DNA from: Polyangiaceae bacterium
GTDB taxonomy: Bacteria; Myxococcota_A; Polyangia; Polyangiales; Polyangiaceae
Direction: 5' to 3'
Assembly (NCBI GenBank): GCA_022842465.1
Contig: JALHPN010000080.1
Location: forward strand, 1-35,692
Length of the DNA: 35,692 nt
Part shown: one piece after another, positions 14,525 through 23,375 of the stretch
Numbering within the stretch: the first letter of the stretch is position 1
How the letters are laid out: every line of letters begins with the position of its first letter
Made by a program: the position numbers and the translations under genes
Notes under the pieces: model-generated
What the model was told of the DNA's origin: nothing
The model's input: the letters and a program-made list of their open reading frames with translations, nothing else
The model's database searches: none

Positions 14525-15421
14525 ATGAGCATCGAGCTCCTCCACCACCATGCAGCGCTCGCGCTCGCGTACGTCGCGAGCGTCGCAGCGGCGGGCCTCG
14601 GAGTCGCGGCGTGCGATCGGCCCGCCAAGGAGACATCCACGTCCGCGGCGGCGGAGATCGAGTCCGAACCGAAGCGCAAGGTGCCCCTCCTGGTTCCGGG
14701 GGACGAGACGATCCCCGCAGGGCACGCGGGCGAGCTCGTTCGCCAGGGGCGCCTCTATGCCACGCGCACCTCGGAGGAGCTCCCCCAGCTCGTCGGCTCC
14801 GACCTGCACTGCACGAGCTGTCATCTCGAGGCCGGCACACGGGGGAACGCGGGGCCGTGGGTCGGACTCTCGAGCGCGTATCCGATGTATCGAGCGCGTG
14901 CGGGACGCGAGATCACGCTCGAAGAGCGCATCGACGAGTGCTTCGAGCGGAGCGTGAACGGAAAGGCGCCAGGCAAGGGCAGCCCCGTGACCCGCGCATT
15001 CGTCGCCTACATCGAGTGGCTGTCGCGCGACGTCCCGCGGGGGAGCGAGGTCCTCGGGCGAGGGTTTCCGAGGGTCGAGCGTCCGCCGATCGTGGACCCC
15101 GACAACGGCCGCAACGTGTACGCAGCGCGCTGCGCGTCGTGTCACGGCGCGAACGGAGAGGGGCGGCGCCAGGCCGACGGCAGCTACCAGTTCCCACCGC
15201 TCTGGGGCGACCGGACGTTCAACATCGGCGCCGGCATGGCCCGTCTCGATACGGCGGCGGCCTTCGTCAGGCACGACATGCCGCTCGGGAGACCGGAGCC
15301 GCTGACGGCGACCGACGCCTACGACGTCGCCGCGTACTTCACCGAGCAGCCTCGCCCCGACTACCTCCCGAAGTCCGGCGACTGGCCGCGCGGAGGGAAG
15401 CCTCCCGATGCGCGCTACTGA
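14525..15421 (+). CDS. tsdA: TsdA-like diheme thiosulfate dehydrogenase
   Basis: Predicted lipoprotein diheme cytochrome c of 298 residues that would couple two thiosulfates to tetrathionate (EC 1.8.2.2), passing electrons to a c-type carrier. The lipobox GVAAC ends at Cys30. Heme sites are CTSCH at 96-100 and CASCH at 203-207. Cys139 in IDECFERSVNGK aligns with the cysteine that is an axial heme ligand in TsdA, and FNIGAGMARLDTAAAFVRHDM and the ending DWPRGGKP are also TsdA-like. The family is usually soluble, so the lipoprotein signal is notable. The first 14 codon positions of the porin gene overlap its end. It is divergent from usp-tauE-yeeE. Relatives include SoxA-type cytochromes, but the ligand Cys favours TsdA. 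Confidence 0.85.
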   Translation: MSIELLHHHAALALAYVASVAAAGLGVAACDRPAKETSTSAAAEIESEPKRKVPLLVPGDETIPAGHAGELVRQGRLYATRTSEELPQLVGSDLHCTSCHLEAGTRGNAGPWVGLSSAYPMYRARAGREITLEERIDECFERSVNGKAPGKGSPVTRAFVAYIEWLSRDVPRGSEVLGRGFPRVERPPIVDPDNGRNVYAARCASCHGANGEGRRQADGSYQFPPLWGDRTFNIGAGMARLDTAAAFVRHDMPLGRPEPLTATDAYDVAAYFTEQPRPDYLPKSGDWPRGGKPPDARY

Positions 15422-16667
15422 TCGGTCGCGGCTCGCCGGGGCGTTGCTCGGAGCGCTCATCGCCGGGTCCATCGCGCGCTCGGCGCGCGCCGCGGACTGG
15501 CCCATGATCCAGGGGACGGAGCGAGCAGATGCGCCGCTCGTCCGCCCTTTCGGCTTCGTCCAGCTCACGACGGAAGGGATGCTCGGCGGCGCCGCGCAGG
15601 GCCTCACGAGCCCGGCGCTCTCGCGCTTCGAGGGAGAAAGGCCTTCGTTCAACGCGCTCGAGAGCGGCGGCGAGTGGAGCTTCAGCGTTAGGCGTGCGCG
15701 TCCCGGTCTGCGCGGCGCGATCCCTGGGACGAGCGGCCGAGTCTCGTACTTTCTCCTCGCCGAGCTCGGCACCGCCGCGATCGCTCGCGACGGGGCGACG
15801 CTCACCGACGCCGCCGTCACGTTCAGCTACGTGCCGGGGGCGCGCGTACGGCTCGGTCAGTTCAAGCTCCCGGTGATGGACGAGGCGGTCGAGGCGAACC
15901 CCATCGCTGCCGAGTGGGTGAGCTTCTCGCTGCCGGCGGCCGCGCTCGTCAACGAGAACCCCGTCCGCGCGGGGCGTTACGACGGCGGCGCGTCAGGGTT
16001 CCGCGACGTCGGCGTCCAGGTGTTCGACACCTTCCGCCGCGGTCACGTCGCGCTCTCGTACGCCGCCGTCGTGTCGAACGGTCGTCGGGGCGCCCTCGAT
16101 GGAGACTCCGCGAAGGACTTCACCGCGCGGACGACGGCGTCCTGGGTCTTCTCGGGGAAGGATGACGATCCGCACCGGCAGGAGCTGTCGCTCTTCGCAT
16201 GGGGCCAGCGCGGCGAACGCGACCTCGACGGCCGCTCGGTCCAGCGGATCCGCTCGGGCATCGGCGTCCACCTCGAGAAGGAGCCGGTGCGCGTGCGGGC
16301 GGAGCTCGTCCATGCGACGGGCGCGATCCCGGTCGGCCAGGCGCCGCCGTTCGCCGGACAGCCGCTCGTCATCGATCCCTACGGGCGGGCGATCGGCGCC
16401 TACGTGCAGGCGCGGGTGCGCCTCTTCGACAAGGCGCGCATCGGGCTTCGCTACGAGGAGTTGCATCGCCAGATCGACGACGCCCGCGCGGAGCGCGTCT
16501 TCCGGACCCTCGCGCCGATGCTCGAGTACGACGTCGTTCCGCGCGTGAGGCTCCAGGCCTCGTACGAGCGGCGATGGATGACCGCGCCCGGCGGGACCGA
16601 CGACGCGAAGACGATCGCGCGCGCGATGGGGGACCGCGTCGCCGTCCAGGCGACCGTCATCTTCTGA
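15408..16667 (+). CDS. OprP/OprO-like outer-membrane porin
   Basis: Beta-barrel protein of 419 residues. A signal peptide ends near residue 28 (SIARSARA), followed by alternating amphipathic strands such as VSYFLLAELG, VRLGQFKLP and IGAYVQARVRLFD, and a C-terminal Phe (VAVQATVIF), the usual barrel-assembly signal. GQFKLP and the layout fit the phosphate-selective porin O/P family. The start overlaps the end of the tsdA-like gene by 14 bases, so the two are co-transcribed. Passage of thiosulfate, tetrathionate or other anions across the outer membrane is inferred from context. It overlaps the convergent TPR-like gene by 11 bases. Confidence 0.8.
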   Translation: MRATDRSRLAGALLGALIAGSIARSARAADWPMIQGTERADAPLVRPFGFVQLTTEGMLGGAAQGLTSPALSRFEGERPSFNALESGGEWSFSVRRARPGLRGAIPGTSGRVSYFLLAELGTAAIARDGATLTDAAVTFSYVPGARVRLGQFKLPVMDEAVEANPIAAEWVSFSLPAAALVNENPVRAGRYDGGASGFRDVGVQVFDTFRRGHVALSYAAVVSNGRRGALDGDSAKDFTARTTASWVFSGKDDDPHRQELSLFAWGQRGERDLDGRSVQRIRSGIGVHLEKEPVRVRAELVHATGAIPVGQAPPFAGQPLVIDPYGRAIGAYVQARVRLFDKARIGLRYEELHRQIDDARAERVFRTLAPMLEYDVVPRVRLQASYERRWMTAPGGTDDAKTIARAMGDRVAVQATVIF

Positions 16668-17868
16668 CGTGCCGGCCGAGCAAGGAGGTGTCCCCGTCCG
16701 GCGGCACGTCGGTCAGCGCGCTCGCGAGGAACGTCTTCCGCGCGCCGTCGGGCAGCGCGACCTCGAGCTTCGTCCCGCCGTCGATCTCTCGCAGCACCGT
16801 GACGACGCCGAGCTTCGCATGCCTCACGCGACGCGTCGGCGGCCGGAGGACCTCGGCGAGGAGGACGTCGTGCGGACGCCACGGCGGGACGCCGAGCTCC
16901 TCCGCTTGCTTGCGACGCCATTGGGCGCGCGGATCGATCCTCGAAAGGCGTCCAGCGACGAACCGCGCGTGTGCGTCGCCGCCCTCGAGGCGTCGCCAGA
17001 GCTCGATCGACAGCTCGTAGCGCGGCTCCTCCGCGAAGATGAACGTCGGAGCGGCCCATACGGGGGCCTGGTCGTGGTCGGCGGAGAGGAGGAGCGATCC
17101 CGCCGCGCGTCGTCGCGCCAGGTATCTCTCCGCGGCCTCGACGTCCCCTCGCTTCGCCGCGAGCCTCGCCTCGAGCCCCCATACGTAGGGGAGCAGCTCC
17201 GCCGGAAGCCCCGCAGCGCGCGCGGCGGCGAGCTCCTTCGCCGCCGCGTCGTCGTCTCCGCCCGCGAAGGCAACGTGCGCTCGGTGGAGCGCGGTCCGCC
17301 ATCGCGTCGGTGACATGCCGGCGATCTCCTCGACGACGCTCGAGAGCCTCGTCCACGCCTCTCGCGCCCAGAGGGCCGCCGCGAGCATCTCGAGAGCGAG
17401 GAGCCGCGGGAAGGGCGCGGCGATGGGCGTCGCGGCGCGGAGCATGTCCTCCATCGCGTCCACATGCTTCGCTCCGGGCGCAGGCATGCCTGTCGTCTGC
17501 AATCGCGCCTGCTCCAGCAGCTCGACGCGGTTCGCGCTCGCGAGGAAGAGCAACGCGGCGGCCTCCTCCGGAGGCATGCCGATCGCTCCGCTCGCGAGAC
17601 CGTCGGCGATGATCTGCTGCCGCTCTGCGGTGAGCGCGAGCGCCTTGCCGGACGTGACGGCGCTCACGTCGACGCTCTCGGCGAGGCGCACGGCGTCCGC
17701 GAGGAGGGCGAGTCGGAGACCCGGATCGGTGGCGTCATCCGCGAGCGCGGCGTAGCGGCGCGACGCCCCCGCGAGGACCCGCGGCGAGGCTGGATCTGCG
17801 CGATGGGTCGGCCCTTCGATCGCCTCGAGGGCGCGCAGGGAGTCGAGCACGTCGGTGGCGAGCGGCAT
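16657..17868 (-). CDS. TPR-like helical protein with KOW-like C-terminus
   Basis: Uncharacterised cytoplasmic protein of 403 residues. Most of it (about 40-320) is Ala/Leu/Arg-rich paired helices resembling tetratricopeptide repeats, for example DAAAKELAAARAAGLP and DVEAAERYLARRR. The last 60 residues form a small beta domain (HAKLGVVTVLREIDGGTKLE, then VALPDGARKTF), similar in pattern to the short C-terminal barrel seen in UvrD-type and related proteins. No catalytic motif is seen. It runs convergently to the porin gene and divergently from the lipoprotein gene at 17970. A scaffolding or protein-interaction role is a guess. Confidence 0.75.
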   Translation of the reverse strand: MPLATDVLDSLRALEAIEGPTHRADPASPRVLAGASRRYAALADDATDPGLRLALLADAVRLAESVDVSAVTSGKALALTAERQQIIADGLASGAIGMPPEEAAALLFLASANRVELLEQARLQTTGMPAPGAKHVDAMEDMLRAATPIAAPFPRLLALEMLAAALWAREAWTRLSSVVEEIAGMSPTRWRTALHRAHVAFAGGDDDAAAKELAAARAAGLPAELLPYVWGLEARLAAKRGDVEAAERYLARRRAAGSLLLSADHDQAPVWAAPTFIFAEEPRYELSIELWRRLEGGDAHARFVAGRLSRIDPRAQWRRKQAEELGVPPWRPHDVLLAEVLRPPTRRVRHAKLGVVTVLREIDGGTKLEVALPDGARKTFLASALTDVPPDGDTSLLGRHVRR

Positions 17869-17969
17869 CGTGAGGTTTCGAGAACGTAGCTCACAGGGAG
17901 GCTACCCGAGAGCGAACGGCGCCCGCCGTGACCCGATCGCCGGAGACGATTTCGCGGTAAGGTCGCCGC

Positions 17970-19307
17970 ATGCGGAGATTCGGCGTGGCGCTCGGGTGCG
18001 CGTTCGTGGCGGCAGGGCTCGTGGTGTCGTCGGCGTCGTGCACCGCGCTCCTCGGGGACTTCGAGGTCGGGGCGAGCCCCGACACGACCGCGGAGGCCGG
18101 CGTCGGCGTGAGCGACGGCGGCGTCACCGGGACCGACGACGGAGGCGCGGCCGACGGCGGGACGCTCACCTGCCCGCGGAACCTCGCGAACTGCGATCGG
18201 GATCCGTCGAACGGCTGCGAGACGAGCCTCCTCGCGCCGGACTCGTGCGGGGCCTGCGGCCGCGCGTGCGGCGGGACGGCGGCCTGCGTGCAGGGCGACT
18301 GCGCCGCCGAGGTGCTCTCCACCACCCTCGATCACCCGTTCGGCTTCGCGCTCGCCGGCGGCCGCGCGCTCTGGATGAGCCCGAGCGCGGTGTGGGGCTG
18401 CTCGCTCGCGAGCTGCGCGACCTCGACCGCGATCATGGTCGACATCGACACGCTGACGAACAACCCGTCGCCCACGCCTCAGTTCTCCCCGCGCCAGATG
18501 TACGTGGAGGGAACGACCTTCTATTACGTGAAGTGCCCGCAGGGCTCGCCCAACAGCGACTGCGCGCCGGCGGCGTGCCCCGTGACGGGGTGCAAGAGCG
18601 GCGGGAACATCAACGGCTCGAGCTACCTCGTCGCGAGCTCCGGCTTCCGTCGGGCCTCGCTGCTCGTCGGGGGCCCGGGCGCCGTCTACACGTACTACGG
18701 CCTCGACGGCCTCCAGAAGTTCAACCTCAACCCGCCGGGACTCGGCTCCACGGGGAGCTACGGGATCGGCGACTACTTCGGGGCGATGTACGCGGACGCC
18801 ACGAAGCTCGCATACATCGACGACAACGCGAGCCTCGCGAACCCCACCGGTGGCCTCTACGTGTGCCCGATCGGGGGCTGTGCGAGCCGCCCCGCCACGC
18901 TCCTGCCCCCGCCGCTGCGCCACCTCACGGTGAGCGGCGGCAACATCGCCATCACGACGACGGGCGGGCCGAACATCCCGAACGCGAGCGTCATCGCGTG
19001 TCCGCTCGGCGGATGCGGCGGCTCGGGCGCCGTGCTCGCGCAGAACCAGGCGTTCATCAGCGACATCGTCGCGGACGCGAAGGACGTCTACTGGTCGACG
19101 GTCGGCGCGGCGAGCACGACGACGAACAGCGCGCCCGTCGGGACGATCATGCGCTGCCCGCTCCCGACGTGCGCCGGCGGTCCGGTCAAGATCGCCGAGC
19201 AGGTCGTGAACCCCGTCGGCCTCCAGATCGACGCCGAGTACGTCTACTGGATCACGTACGGCACCGGCGCGAACCGGAACGGTACGCTCGTCCGCCGCCG
19301 CCGCTGA
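17970..19307 (+). CDS. lipoprotein with repeated CPxxGC beta-repeat units
   Basis: Exported lipoprotein of 445 residues. The signal ends in SSASC (Cys24), and an acidic Gly/Asp/Ala linker follows. Then comes a compact Cys-rich segment (TCPRNLANCDRDPSNGCE, then SCGACGRACGG) of a type common in myxobacterial surface proteins. From about residue 105 the protein is made of beta-rich units, several tagged by a CP-x-x-(G/T)-C motif beginning at Cys203, Cys299, Cys344 and Cys396, alternating with strands such as DVYWSTVG and YVYWITYG. This looks like a beta-propeller with paired cysteines in loops. No enzymatic motif is visible and the function is unknown; cell-surface display is likely. Confidence 0.8.
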   Translation: MRRFGVALGCAFVAAGLVVSSASCTALLGDFEVGASPDTTAEAGVGVSDGGVTGTDDGGAADGGTLTCPRNLANCDRDPSNGCETSLLAPDSCGACGRACGGTAACVQGDCAAEVLSTTLDHPFGFALAGGRALWMSPSAVWGCSLASCATSTAIMVDIDTLTNNPSPTPQFSPRQMYVEGTTFYYVKCPQGSPNSDCAPAACPVTGCKSGGNINGSSYLVASSGFRRASLLVGGPGAVYTYYGLDGLQKFNLNPPGLGSTGSYGIGDYFGAMYADATKLAYIDDNASLANPTGGLYVCPIGGCASRPATLLPPPLRHLTVSGGNIAITTTGGPNIPNASVIACPLGGCGGSGAVLAQNQAFISDIVADAKDVYWSTVGAASTTTNSAPVGTIMRCPLPTCAGGPVKIAEQVVNPVGLQIDAEYVYWITYGTGANRNGTLVRRRR

Positions 19308-19473
19308 TCGACGTGTATCAGGCGGGTGTATCGCGGGCGGGCTGTATCCGTCGCCGTCTCCTGTCGCCCGAACAGGCCACGATCGCGTCGATTCGCCGGC
19401 ATTCAGGCGTCGACCGCGCCCCCCGGAGCGTTCGCGCGGAGCTGGCCCGGCCGCTGCAATCGCGGTCCTCACC

Positions 19474-21645
19474 ATGTCCCTCCGGTCCTCGCTCCTCTCC
19501 GTCGCCCTCGTCCTCGTCCCCTTCGCCGCCGGCTGCGCCGCCGAGTCGGCGGATGACGGCGCGCCCTCCGAGACGCCCGCGAACACGGCACAATCGACGT
19601 CTGCGCTCTCGCTCGTCGCGCCGCCCCCGGCCGCCGTGCTCCTCCCGCAGATCAACGTGCCGGACGAGAACGGCAACGTCGCCCTCGTCGTGAACGACGG
19701 CCGCTTCCCGCTCGTCTTCCGCGCACTCTCGAGCGTCGTGAAAGAGACGGCGAACGGCTTCGACGTGAAGGGCGACCTCACGCTCGACACGCCCGCCGGC
19801 CCGATGACGTTCGCCCACGCCGAGCTCGCGTTCACGTGGTCGGCAGACCGCTCCACGCTGGAGCGCTTCGTCGGAAGCGCCGACCTCCCCATCCCCGGCC
19901 TCGGCGCGCTCTCGGGCCTCGAGGCGGACTCGCTCGTCCGCGCCACGGTGGGCTACGACTCCGGCAAGAACCTGAAGGAGCGCATCGACGCTCCGCTCGC
20001 CGACGACCGCCGCTACATCGCGTTCGACTACGGCGTCGGGCTCTCGATCACCGGTGGTCCGGTCCAGCTCTCGCCTCCCGGCGGGAAGGCGGGCACCTTG
20101 ATCCTCGATCCCGCCGACCCCGCGATCTACGTCACGGGCGGCCTCCTCGGCCTCGACGAGATCGGCCCGCTCCAGGACGTCGCCCTCGGCCTCTCCGCGC
20201 GAGGTCTCCTCCCCTTCACGCCGAAGAACACGTGGGGCGTGGAGAACGAGGTGAAGCCCATGGACGGTCACCTCTACACGAAGGGCACCGTGGTCCTCCG
20301 GAAGGTGCCGATCAGCATCGACGGCGAGACGGTCTACGACGTCGATCCGACGGGCCAGGGTCGCCCGCTCGCGTCCGGCACGCCGGAAGGCATCCGCGTC
20401 GGCGCGAACGGCACGGTGAACCTCCAGGCGGACTTCCTGAAGTTCTTCACCTTCAAGGCGCCGATCGCGTCGGCGACGCTCGCGGCGACGCTCACGACGG
20501 CCGAGCAGAAGGCTTGGGTCTCGGGCGAGATCGGCCCCGACGCGGACTGGCTCCCGTCGCCGTTCCCCTTCAAGCCGCAGCAGAAGCTCCGCGTCGCGGC
20601 GTACGCCGACGCGCAGAAGATCGCGTCGAGCTATCTCACCGCGGAGGGCTCCTTCGCGTTCGAGGCGAACAAGCTCTACGCGCTCGTCCCCGGCATGCCG
20701 CAGATCCCGATGAACGACTTCACCGTCGCCGAGGGTACGCTCCGCGCCGACGCGAGCGGCCTACGCGTGACCGGCCGCGCCGAGACGCCCGTGCTCCCGA
20801 TCGTGTCGCCGCGCGGTCGGATCGCGGTCGACGCGCTCTTCCCGGATCAGCCGAGCGAGTTCTACGTGAAGATGAGCGGCGATCTCTCCTTCGGCTCGTT
20901 CCCGCTCGCGGCGGCCGAGGCGCGCGTCGACAAGACCGGCGCCCGCGCGAGCGGTGACTTTCGCACGCCGCTCACGACGATCGCGATGCGCGGCGCGGTC
21001 ACGGGCAACGGCGCGAGCCTCTCCGGCAAGCTGAAGGTGCGCATCGTCGCCCCGAAGCAGGTCACGCAGTGGGTGACGGACAAGGCGGTCTGCGGCGCGG
21101 ACCACGTGCGCGACGGCAGCGTGTGCGGCTACGAGACGGTGCGTGACGGCGCGCTCTGCGGGTCGAGCATGGTCGCGGACGCTGCGGTGTGCGGCTCGCG
21201 CGTGGTCGAGGACGCGGCGCTCTGCGGGACGCGCACGGTCACGGACGGCGCCATCTGCGGGTGGAACGTCCTCAAGTCCGGCTGGGCGTGCGTGAAGAGC
21301 GGCTTCAAGAACTGCAAGTCGCCGAAGAGCTGCCGCATCGCGAACCGCTGCAACGTCGCGAACACCTGCTCCGTCGCCAACACCTGCTCCGTCTCCAAGA
21401 CGTGCGAGAAGGCGCGCACCTGCGAGACGAAGGTGACGGTGCCCGACTTCGACTTCGGCGAGTTCGAGGGCGACCTCGCGGTGACGGCGACGTCGAGCGC
21501 GGCGACGGGGCAGGCGAGCGGCCGCGTCTGCAAGGACGGGCGCTGCCAGTCGCTCGGCGGCGGTCGTGTCGAGCTGAGCGCGCAGCCGAGGGTCTGCCTC
21601 AGCGGCATCAGCGGCGCGCCCGGTGAGGTCTGCACGAAGTTCTGA
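19474..21645 (+). CDS. lipoprotein with 11-residue then 6-residue cysteine repeats
   Basis: Exported lipoprotein of 723 residues; the signal ends AAGC (Cys21). Residues about 50-530 are beta-rich with no family I recognise (for example FPLVFRALSSVV, and DLTLDTPAGPMTF). From Cys540 a regular cysteine ladder begins. Six units of eleven residues follow the pattern CGxxxVxDxAx, with Cys at 540, 551, 562, 573, 584 and 595. The segments at Cys606 and Cys614 are transitional. Then come six-residue units (CRIANR, CNVANT, CSVANT, CSVSKT) with Cys at 620, 626, 632, 638, 644 and 650. Such exact spacing suggests a beta-solenoid with a stacked cysteine column or a disulfide ladder. Four more Cys lie after residue 685. 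The function is unknown. Confidence 0.85.
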   Translation: MSLRSSLLSVALVLVPFAAGCAAESADDGAPSETPANTAQSTSALSLVAPPPAAVLLPQINVPDENGNVALVVNDGRFPLVFRALSSVVKETANGFDVKGDLTLDTPAGPMTFAHAELAFTWSADRSTLERFVGSADLPIPGLGALSGLEADSLVRATVGYDSGKNLKERIDAPLADDRRYIAFDYGVGLSITGGPVQLSPPGGKAGTLILDPADPAIYVTGGLLGLDEIGPLQDVALGLSARGLLPFTPKNTWGVENEVKPMDGHLYTKGTVVLRKVPISIDGETVYDVDPTGQGRPLASGTPEGIRVGANGTVNLQADFLKFFTFKAPIASATLAATLTTAEQKAWVSGEIGPDADWLPSPFPFKPQQKLRVAAYADAQKIASSYLTAEGSFAFEANKLYALVPGMPQIPMNDFTVAEGTLRADASGLRVTGRAETPVLPIVSPRGRIAVDALFPDQPSEFYVKMSGDLSFGSFPLAAAEARVDKTGARASGDFRTPLTTIAMRGAVTGNGASLSGKLKVRIVAPKQVTQWVTDKAVCGADHVRDGSVCGYETVRDGALCGSSMVADAAVCGSRVVEDAALCGTRTVTDGAICGWNVLKSGWACVKSGFKNCKSPKSCRIANRCNVANTCSVANTCSVSKTCEKARTCETKVTVPDFDFGEFEGDLAVTATSSAATGQASGRVCKDGRCQSLGGGRVELSAQPRVCLSGISGAPGEVCTKF
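21091..21438 (+). repeat. tandem cysteine-repeat coding region
   Basis: Thirty-three-base units encoding eleven-residue Cys-Gly repeats pass into eighteen-base units encoding six-residue Cys repeats. The DNA copies have diverged while the cysteine spacing is exact, so selection appears to act on the protein spacing rather than on recent duplication. Confidence 0.85.
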
Positions 21646-21672
21646 CGCGCGAGTCCGCGGGTGAGTGACGTG

Positions 21673-21704
21673 GCGGCGCGGGTCCCTTCGGGGGCTCGCG
21701 CCGC
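21673..21704. terminator. strong 14-bp UUCG hairpin between convergent genes
   Basis: GCGGCGCGGGTCCC pairs with GGGGCTCGCGCCGC (14 pairs, two of them wobble in one orientation) around a TTCG tetraloop, which in the C(UUCG)G context is exceptionally stable. It lies between the convergent stops at 21645 and 21729. There is no T-tract on either side, so it is an atypical bidirectional terminator or an mRNA 3'-end stabiliser. Confidence 0.7.
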
Positions 21705-21728
21705 GCGGCATTGACCTGCACGCAGGGG

Positions 21729-23375
21729 TCAGGGCACGTCGGCCTGGAAGGCCACCGACCAGTTGAAGAGCTCGTACGGGTTCCCGTTCGCGTCGAGGTG
21801 TACCGAGACGCTGCCGTCCGAGTCGCGGAGGTTGCCGCGGGCGCCGTTCGTCGGGCCCGGGCAGCGGAAGTTCGAGAGCTGCGACTCGAAGGCGTAACGC
21901 AGGATCTTGTTCGCGCCGGTCGGCGCGGCCGAGAGCGTGATCGTCACCTCGTCCGGCGCGGTGACGGCCACGCTCGTGATCGCGGCCGACATCGTGCTGT
22001 CGCGGTAGATGAAGCCGTAGACGGGCGGCACCGGGAACTTGTCGTTCGACGCATCGACCCGCTGGGTGTCGATCACGAGCGGCGGCACCGGCACCACGTA
22101 CTTCACGGTGATGACGTTGCCCGCGCGGTTCACCGCGAGCGGCCGCGTCGGCTCCCACTTCTGCCCCTCGACGACGACGCGCTGATACGCCTTCGCGAAG
22201 TAGGCGCCGAGCCAACGCTGCGAGTGGTTCGTGTAGTGGTTGCAGTCGGTGTAGTGCGGGAAGACGTAGTTCGGCGTGACGAGGTTCACCTTGCCGTTCG
22301 AGACCACGTGCGCGTCGAGCTGCCTTTGCGGGATGATGCTCGTCGCGGTCGTCATGCTGCCGAACTGCGAGATGAACATCGGGATGGGCTCAGCCTGACC
22401 CGTGATCGCGCGCACCTTCGTGTCGTAGTCGTTCTGCCAGTCGAGGAGCCCGTCGGTGTAGTTCAGGAGGCGCCGACCGCTGCCGTCGGTGCTCTGGAGG
22501 AACGTGAAGTTCTGCTCGTTGCTGTCGCTCTCGCCCTGCCCGTGGATCGCCGTGACGGCGCGGACCGCGTAGGTCTTCCCGGCCGCGGCCGCGAGCGCCT
22601 TCGCGCTCTCGACCTGCATGAGCGCCTCGTCGAACGGCGGGATGTAGCCGAGCGCCGCGGAGTAGTAGCAGACGTTCGCCCCGGGCGAGAGGTTCGCCGT
22701 CTGCTGCCGGAGGCACCAGTACTCGTTGCCGCTCCGTCCGTGGAGGCTCACGAGCACGTCGTGCTGGGCGTAGGGGAGGCCGACCTTCGCGAACCACGAC
22801 GTGGCGAGCGAGCTCGCGTGGTTCGCGAGGCCGGAGGACATCGTCTCGACGGCGTAGTTGAAGAAGCGGTCGCCCTCGACGAGCGGGATGAAGCCGGCCG
22901 GCGTCTGGTAGACCTTGCAGCCGCTCCCGTTGCACGTGCCGGCCGTCATGACGCCCGTGTCGAACGACAGGTTCGTGTACGGCTGCGTCGACGTGAGGCG
23001 CGGGGAGCCGCCGTTCGCGACGCTGTCCGACGCGCCCGTCGAGAGGACGTGGTTGATGTCGTAGTGCTTGTAGGTGAGCGGCGGCGCACCGTCCGAGGCG
23101 TCGACGCCGGCGTCGGTCCCCGCGTCGAGGTCCGCGTCGGCGTCATCGCCGCCGTCGCCTCCGCTACCGCCGTCGGTGGGCTTCGCCGCGTCGACGCCGG
23201 GGGGCGTCGCGCTCCCGTCGCCGCCGGACGTCGACGCATCCGTGCTCGCCACGCCGGCCTCGGGGGAGGCGTCGTCGCCGCCGCCCACCGCTTCGCCGTC
23301 GTCCCCCGAGCATCCGACAGAGGCCCCCAGGCCCGCTCCGAGGAGAAGGAGAGCCACGCGCCATCGTCTCGCCAT
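21729..23375 (-). CDS. lipoprotein SGNH/SASA-type esterase
   Basis: Exported lipoprotein of 548 residues. The signal ends SVGC (Cys22), and an Asp/Gly/Ala/Ser-rich linker spans about residues 25-95. The body resembles the sialate O-acetylesterase-like SGNH hydrolases: TAIHGQGESDS carries the GQGES block, and YTDCNHYTNHSQRWLG carries the Asp-x-x-His block followed by the usual LG segment. The serine block is less clear; LHGRSGNE is the best candidate. The C-terminal 120 residues are a beta domain (VKYVVPVPPLVIDTQ). It would deacetylate or de-esterify a sugar or polymer outside the cell. It is divergent from the GH16 gene, which supports a carbohydrate role. Subfamily uncertain. Confidence 0.75.
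   Translation of the reverse strand: MARRWRVALLLLGAGLGASVGCSGDDGEAVGGGDDASPEAGVASTDASTSGGDGSATPPGVDAAKPTDGGSGGDGGDDADADLDAGTDAGVDASDGAPPLTYKHYDINHVLSTGASDSVANGGSPRLTSTQPYTNLSFDTGVMTAGTCNGSGCKVYQTPAGFIPLVEGDRFFNYAVETMSSGLANHASSLATSWFAKVGLPYAQHDVLVSLHGRSGNEYWCLRQQTANLSPGANVCYYSAALGYIPPFDEALMQVESAKALAAAAGKTYAVRAVTAIHGQGESDSNEQNFTFLQSTDGSGRRLLNYTDGLLDWQNDYDTKVRAITGQAEPIPMFISQFGSMTTATSIIPQRQLDAHVVSNGKVNLVTPNYVFPHYTDCNHYTNHSQRWLGAYFAKAYQRVVVEGQKWEPTRPLAVNRAGNVITVKYVVPVPPLVIDTQRVDASNDKFPVPPVYGFIYRDSTMSAAITSVAVTAPDEVTITLSAAPTGANKILRYAFESQLSNFRCPGPTNGARGNLRDSDGSVSVHLDANGNPYELFNWSVAFQADVP

Noticed and set aside
17886..17905. GTAGC/GCTAC inverted repeat in the divergent spacer before the 17970 lipoprotein gene.
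   Set aside because: Arms of five bases with a ten-base spacer are too weak to support a regulatory site.
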